A DNA stretch of 9,053 bases from Ignavibacteriales bacterium (GTDB lineage Bacteria > Bacteroidota > Ignavibacteria > UBA10030 > SZUA-254). Where the stretch lies: positions 1 through 9,053 of the forward strand of contig JACQYX010000038.1 in assembly GCA_016207985.1 (NCBI GenBank), read 5' to 3'. The notes below the pieces were generated by a model. That model saw only the letters and a program-made list of their open reading frames with translations. It had not been told where the DNA came from and did no database searches. Below are positions 5,685-9,053 of the stretch, one piece after another (position 1 is the stretch's first letter; each line of letters begins with the position of its first letter). The translations under genes were made by a program, and so were the position numbers.

Positions 5685-8600
5685 TCAGATATCGGCACCC
5701 ATCGAAAAATAGTATTGGGGTGTTGAAGACTGTTGAAGATTGAATGACCAGGCAACATCCATCTTCAACAAGAAACCTAAAATTATCATTCTGACTCCGT
5801 AACCAGTACCTGCAAGGAGATCTCTCATGTAGACGTTACCCAATTCATCTTTATCGAATGCTTTAAACTCTTTTCTCCATTGGTAAGCACCACCCATATC
5901 GAGGAAAAGTACACCACTGAAGCTTTGGAAAAAAACAGGTAAAGGTCCGGCGCTGAAATATCCAAGCAGAGGAAAACGCAACTCCATATTCATCAAACCA
6001 TATTTAGTACCGATCTTCTTGCTATAATTGTATCCGCGTAAAGGAACACCGTAAGTTAGAAATATAAAATCTTCGGCTTCCTGTATTGGTATCTGGTTAT
6101 TATCCACACGCCAGTTAAGCCAGTTAGCAACACCTCCAAGAACAAATCTTTGTGGATCTTTACCAAAACTTCCACCACCCGACAAACGGATCGCGAGTGC
6201 ATAATCTTTCCAGAGTTTAAAATATTTTCTGTAATCTCCGGTTACGGTTACAAATCCGAGCGATTGGTTATTGATTTTAGGACTTCCGATGACACTTAGA
6301 TTGTATCTTTCTCCGTTAGCAGGTGCGATGATTCCCCACAAGCTGTTATCGTGCACATAACTGATAGAAGGAACAATAAGTTGCCGCCGTTGTGATGTTT
6401 CCTCAGGTAAACTGAGATTATCTCGGGACAATTTGAGCCACGTCAATCCAAAATCGATCCTCTTGAATTTGCTGAAGGGATAAGTTGCCACTCCGAGTAT
6501 TCCATAACTCCTGAATCTATATCGGTAATATAAATCGGTTTGACTATTATATAAATCCAGAAATCCAACGTTATGGAATCCTTGAATTCCATAATCGATT
6601 CTTTTCGGTAGATAAAGATATGCAAGCGCATAATTACTATTTTCTAATCCAAATTGAAGATCGAGCAAAACATATATTTGATGATTCCCGAGCATATCAC
6701 TGAACGCCATGATGGTCGAGCCTTGAACTCCATAGAAAGTATTATAGCCGGCGGTCCCGTAAATTATATCCGGTGAGAAATTTATTTTATATTTGCTAAC
6801 CTTATAATTTCCTTTATCATCGATGTTATCGGAGATGATTGGAAATTTCGATGAATCGGATTTTTTCCCGGGACGGTCACTATAGAGATCGTTGAAGACA
6901 TAATTTCGCAGCTCGATCTTTCCACTTTCGACGTTGAAAAGATCTATCGAATCTTGTTTTTCCATTCGGATAATTACGTTTTCGTCTAACAGTATATCGT
7001 TCTTTCGTTGTTTCGTTGAATCGGGCTGAGTCTTTTTGGCAATAAGTTTCTTATAATACTCAGTCGGCTCGAGTGATGTCAATGGTTTCTCTTGTTCGAG
7101 GGGATTTCGCATCAGGAAAAGATCGAATCCGGCATTCGTAAGCGAGCTGAATGCGAGTTTATTCCCATCTCCTGAAAGAGAAAGCTGATAAACACCGCTC
7201 AGAGAATTAGTCAGCGGATAAGTTGTATTACTATCCAGATTAAATATATGGATGTTGTTTATACCATTCATATCAGAGACGAAATAAAGATGTTTTCCAT
7301 CAGGTGCGGTTACGGGTGAGGTTTCATCGCTGTTCGGTGAATCGGTCAGTCGCTCAATTTTTTTAGTTGCAGAATTAATACAGTAGAGGTCAAGTTCCCG
7401 ATAATCGTGACGTTGTATTTTGAAATCTTTTGGAACCATGGCAGCGTCAACGTATTCTTGACGGTCGGAAGAAAAATAGATCGATGTTCCATCCGCAGAC
7501 CATACAGGATCGGAATCACTGAAGATATCATCGGTTAGGTTAATCAACATCTTTGAGTCGAAATCGTAAACGTAAATGTCCGATCGATTTCCATTTATAC
7601 CGACGAAAGCTAATCTTCCATTCGTATGAGCAGAATCCGTTCGAGCGGATGACCAATCGACGGAGAAAATACCATCAAGACCGAAGTCTAATTTCTGCTC
7701 GTCTCCTGATTCCACATCTACGATCATGACGGCATCTTGCTCACCGCTTTTTGCAGCAAGAGCAAGGAATTTACCATCGGGAGACCATGCTATACCGGGT
7801 GTGAGCAGGTGTAACTCTTCAAAGTTTGCAGTCCGTTGTCCTTCGATAAGTTTCTTTACAATCGTTCCATCGATGGTGTTCATGATGAACACATCGAAAT
7901 AATCGTCTCGATTAGAAATAAAAGCGAGACGATTTCCCTGTGGTGAAATTGCAGGACTTGAATTATAAAAGCTTCCATCTTTTCGGTGGTCGGTTAGTCT
8001 GCGAGCGTAATCGGATGGCTCTTGCCGCTTCGCTATATCGGGCCAGTATTGGACTTTTTGTTCCTTTTGCCAGCGCTCAGATAATTCCTCAACTGTTAAG
8101 CCGATTGCATTCCGAAATCCATGTTCCACGCTACGTGAACCTTTGATTCGTGTCAGTAGCTCAGAAACCTTTTGCTCTCCGTATTTCGTAGCAATGTAAT
8201 TCCAAACCGATTGTCCGCCGCGGTATGCAAAGTAACCGTAGAGTTGATCGATTTTTGGTAGATATCCATGTATCGTCGCATAACGGAGGAACATGTCTGA
8301 GTTTGTATCCCACTTAAGGGCTTCGTATTCTGCCAGACCTTCGTTGAACCATAATGGAAGCTGCAGTGTAATATTGTTTGCGATAATAGACTGGATCGAT
8401 CCTCCGTAGAACATTTCGTTGATTACAGCATGAACGAGCTCATGATGTATCACATGGCGGAATTTTTTATAATCACCCTCGAATGGAATTACAACTCGAT
8501 TTTTGAACAGCTCTGTTACACCGCCAATTCCTTCCTCAAGATATTCGCTGACAACGTTTGTTTGCTGAAAGTCGTTATGTGAATTGTATACGACAAGCGG

Positions 8601-8855
8601 GATACGATTAATAATTTGAAATCGGAACGATTTGCTGATCGAGTAATAAGATGATTCTGCAACATCTGCTGTGAACTCAGCGATCTCTTCTCCACCCTGA
8701 GTAAAATATACATCAAAGTGTGAAGATTGAATAAAATACCAATCGAATTGGTTGTACTGGATTTTATTTTTTCCGAAAGAAGTTCCCTGGGCTTGGACTG
8801 GGGTAACAGAAAACAACAAGAGCGACACGCTGCAGATGATGATTATTATTTTCAT
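5685..8855 (-). CDS. Exported peptidase-MA-like / PD40 propeller / Omp85-like barrel fusion protein
   Basis: Large cell-envelope protein, 1056 residues from the ATG at 8855. Residues 1-22 are a signal peptide (cleavage likely after PVQA). About 25-280 is a gluzincin-type zinc-peptidase domain: HELVH at 138-142 (two His ligands, catalytic Glu139), then WFNEGLAEY around 169-177, with Glu172 the likely third ligand. About 295-585 is a six-blade PD40/TolB-like propeller, with repeats such as SPAISPQGNRLAFISNRDD, AWSPDGKFLAL, VWSADGTSIYFSSDR and TAPDGKHLYFVSD. After a charged linker, about 695-1056 alternates like a beta-barrel and carries LRGY (939-942, like the Omp85 'VRGF' loop) and MNMELRFPLLG (from about 955), as in BamA-type barrels. 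The likely site is the outer membrane, with peptidase and propeller in the periplasm or outside. The substrate is unknown. The frame is intact, and the gene converges on the kinase. Confidence 0.85.
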   Translation of the reverse strand: MKIIIIICSVSLLLFSVTPVQAQGTSFGKNKIQYNQFDWYFIQSSHFDVYFTQGGEEIAEFTADVAESSYYSISKSFRFQIINRIPLVVYNSHNDFQQTNVVSEYLEEGIGGVTELFKNRVVIPFEGDYKKFRHVIHHELVHAVINEMFYGGSIQSIIANNITLQLPLWFNEGLAEYEALKWDTNSDMFLRYATIHGYLPKIDQLYGYFAYRGGQSVWNYIATKYGEQKVSELLTRIKGSRSVEHGFRNAIGLTVEELSERWQKEQKVQYWPDIAKRQEPSDYARRLTDHRKDGSFYNSSPAISPQGNRLAFISNRDDYFDVFIMNTIDGTIVKKLIEGQRTANFEELHLLTPGIAWSPDGKFLALAAKSGEQDAVMIVDVESGDEQKLDFGLDGIFSVDWSSARTDSAHTNGRLAFVGINGNRSDIYVYDFDSKMLINLTDDIFSDSDPVWSADGTSIYFSSDRQEYVDAAMVPKDFKIQRHDYRELDLYCINSATKKIERLTDSPNSDETSPVTAPDGKHLYFVSDMNGINNIHIFNLDSNTTYPLTNSLSGVYQLSLSGDGNKLAFSSLTNAGFDLFLMRNPLEQEKPLTSLEPTEYYKKLIAKKTQPDSTKQRKNDILLDENVIIRMEKQDSIDLFNVESGKIELRNYVFNDLYSDRPGKKSDSSKFPIISDNIDDKGNYKVSKYKINFSPDIIYGTAGYNTFYGVQGSTIMAFSDMLGNHQIYVLLDLQFGLENSNYALAYLYLPKRIDYGIQGFHNVGFLDLYNSQTDLYYRYRFRSYGILGVATYPFSKFKRIDFGLTWLKLSRDNLSLPEETSQRRQLIVPSISYVHDNSLWGIIAPANGERYNLSVIGSPKINNQSLGFVTVTGDYRKYFKLWKDYALAIRLSGGGSFGKDPQRFVLGGVANWLNWRVDNNQIPIQEAEDFIFLTYGVPLRGYNYSKKIGTKYGLMNMELRFPLLGYFSAGPLPVFFQSFSGVLFLDMGGAYQWRKEFKAFDKDELGNVYMRDLLAGTGYGVRMIILGFLLKMDVAWSFNLQQSSTPQYYFSMGADI

Positions 8856-8863
8856 AGAGATTT

Positions 8864-8868
8864 TCCTC
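8864..8868 (-). promoter_or_regulatory. Shine-Dalgarno site of the peptidase-propeller-barrel gene
   Basis: On the minus strand GAGGA ends eight bases before the ATG at 8855. A TTG at 8870 is in frame five codons earlier, but it overlaps this site and has no better one of its own, so the ATG is preferred. Confidence 0.7.
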
Positions 8869-8877
8869 AAAGACTTA

Positions 8878-8898
8878 CTGTTTTAAATTACAAAACAG
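8878..8898 (-). repeat. Small inverted repeat upstream of the peptidase-barrel gene
   Basis: CTGTTTT (8878-8884) and AAAACAG (8892-8898) are perfect seven-base arms around a seven-base AT loop. The element lies 22 bases before the start codon in the 70-base gap after the larE-like gene. It could be a regulator-binding palindrome or a weak leader hairpin. The AT-rich arms make chance occurrence possible. Confidence 0.35.
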
Positions 8899-8922
8899 CA
8901 GAAGCAAATGCAAAGTTTCTGC
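8898..8922 (-). terminator. Weak candidate hairpin terminator after the larE-like gene
   Basis: On the minus strand GCAGAA and TTCTGC form a six-base stem (extendable by one G-U pair) three bases after the TAG stop, followed by a modest T-rich run (TGTTTTG). The stem is short and the loop is large, so termination would be inefficient. Partial read-through into the downstream gene is plausible. Confidence 0.25.
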
Positions 8923-8925
8923 GCC

Positions 8926-9053
8926 CTATATTGAATGTTTGTTTTTTGGAGGTCCCCTAAGTACCTCCTTCATCGAACCGGTGCGATATCCCTGTAAATC
9001 GATAGTGATGTAGGTAAATCCGAGCAGTTTCAATTCCGATATTATCTTTTTCC
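8926..9053 (-). CDS. larE: LarE-like ATP-dependent sulfur transferase, C-terminal end only
   Basis: The last 41 codons of a minus-strand gene that enters from the right edge and ends with TAG at 8928-8926. The translation contains ISELKLLGFTYITIDLQGY and then RTGSMKEVL. This matches the C-terminal signature of LarE/ExsB-like PP-loop proteins ('LGFKYVTLDLxGYRTGSMNE'). LarE supplies sulfur, by sacrificing its own cysteine, to build the nickel-pincer cofactor of lactate racemase and related enzymes. Only the tail is visible, so the catalytic cysteine and PP-loop cannot be checked, and lar partners would lie beyond the window. It is on the same strand as the downstream barrel gene, 70 bases away, with no obvious functional link. 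Confidence 0.7.
   Translation of the reverse strand, partial: KKIISELKLLGFTYITIDLQGYRTGSMKEVLRGPPKNKHSI

Noticed and set aside
8948..8968. GGAGGT/ACCTCC inverted repeat near the right end as a terminator
   Set aside because: It lies inside the last codons of the larE-like gene, and on that strand it is followed by A residues rather than T. On the plus strand no gene precedes it and the T-run is on the wrong side.
8965..8972. AAGGAGGT on the minus strand, a perfect Shine-Dalgarno-like sequence
   Set aside because: It encodes the KEV part of the larE-like tail, and no start codon with a downstream open frame lies at a usable distance.
1..9053. CRISPR array, tRNA or rRNA gene, insertion sequence or integron
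   Set aside because: No regularly spaced repeats, no cloverleaf-like or rRNA-like sequence, no transposase or integrase frame and no terminal inverted repeats were found on reading both strands.

Overview
The window is a compact bacterial chromosomal segment, moderately AT-leaning by eye, with genes packed on both strands. Three things suggest a Gram-negative bacterium of the Fibrobacteres-Chlorobi-Bacteroidetes group, possibly an Ignavibacteria-like lineage: an outer-membrane beta-barrel fused to a PD40-type propeller and a zinc-peptidase domain, a lipoprotein-containing TRAP operon, and weak or variable Shine-Dalgarno sites. This placement is an inference from gene style and not from a marker gene.

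Left part (1-3581, minus strand): a four-gene TRAP transporter operon read right to left. It encodes a TatT-type TPR lipoprotein, a DctP-type periplasmic binding protein, the small permease DctQ and the large permease DctM. All junctions overlap (14, 4 and 1 nt), so translation is probably coupled. The TatT plus DctP pair marks it as a TPR-protein-associated TRAP transporter (TPAT), the type known from Treponema pallidum Tp0956/Tp0957. The binding protein has Trp where classical DctP proteins carry the carboxylate-binding Arg. The dctM frame is broken by one in-frame TGA at 286-288, although the reading frame on both sides is clearly DctM; the gene then runs off the left edge.

Middle (3582-5675): a short divergent intergenic region with candidate promoters, then on the plus strand an OmpR-family response regulator and its membrane histidine kinase. 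The kinase is damaged. Its frame stops just after the N box, and the true C-terminal end of a kinase (IEVKSELNKGSTFSVYLPL, then TAA) follows immediately in another frame. The simplest reading is an internal deletion of roughly 60-70 codons that removed the ATP-binding G1/F/G2 boxes.

Right part (5685-9053, minus strand): a 1056-residue exported protein with a signal peptide, a HELVH/NEGLAEY gluzincin-like domain, a six-blade PD40/TolB-like propeller and an Omp85-like barrel. Upstream of it on the same strand is the last 41 codons of a LarE-like ATP-dependent sulfur transferase.

Taken together, the window pairs a periplasmic uptake system with a divergently transcribed two-component system that may or may not control it, beside an unrelated outer-membrane protein. 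The most notable points are the two lesions (dctM and the kinase), the TPAT operon with its altered ligand site, and the peptidase-propeller-barrel fusion.
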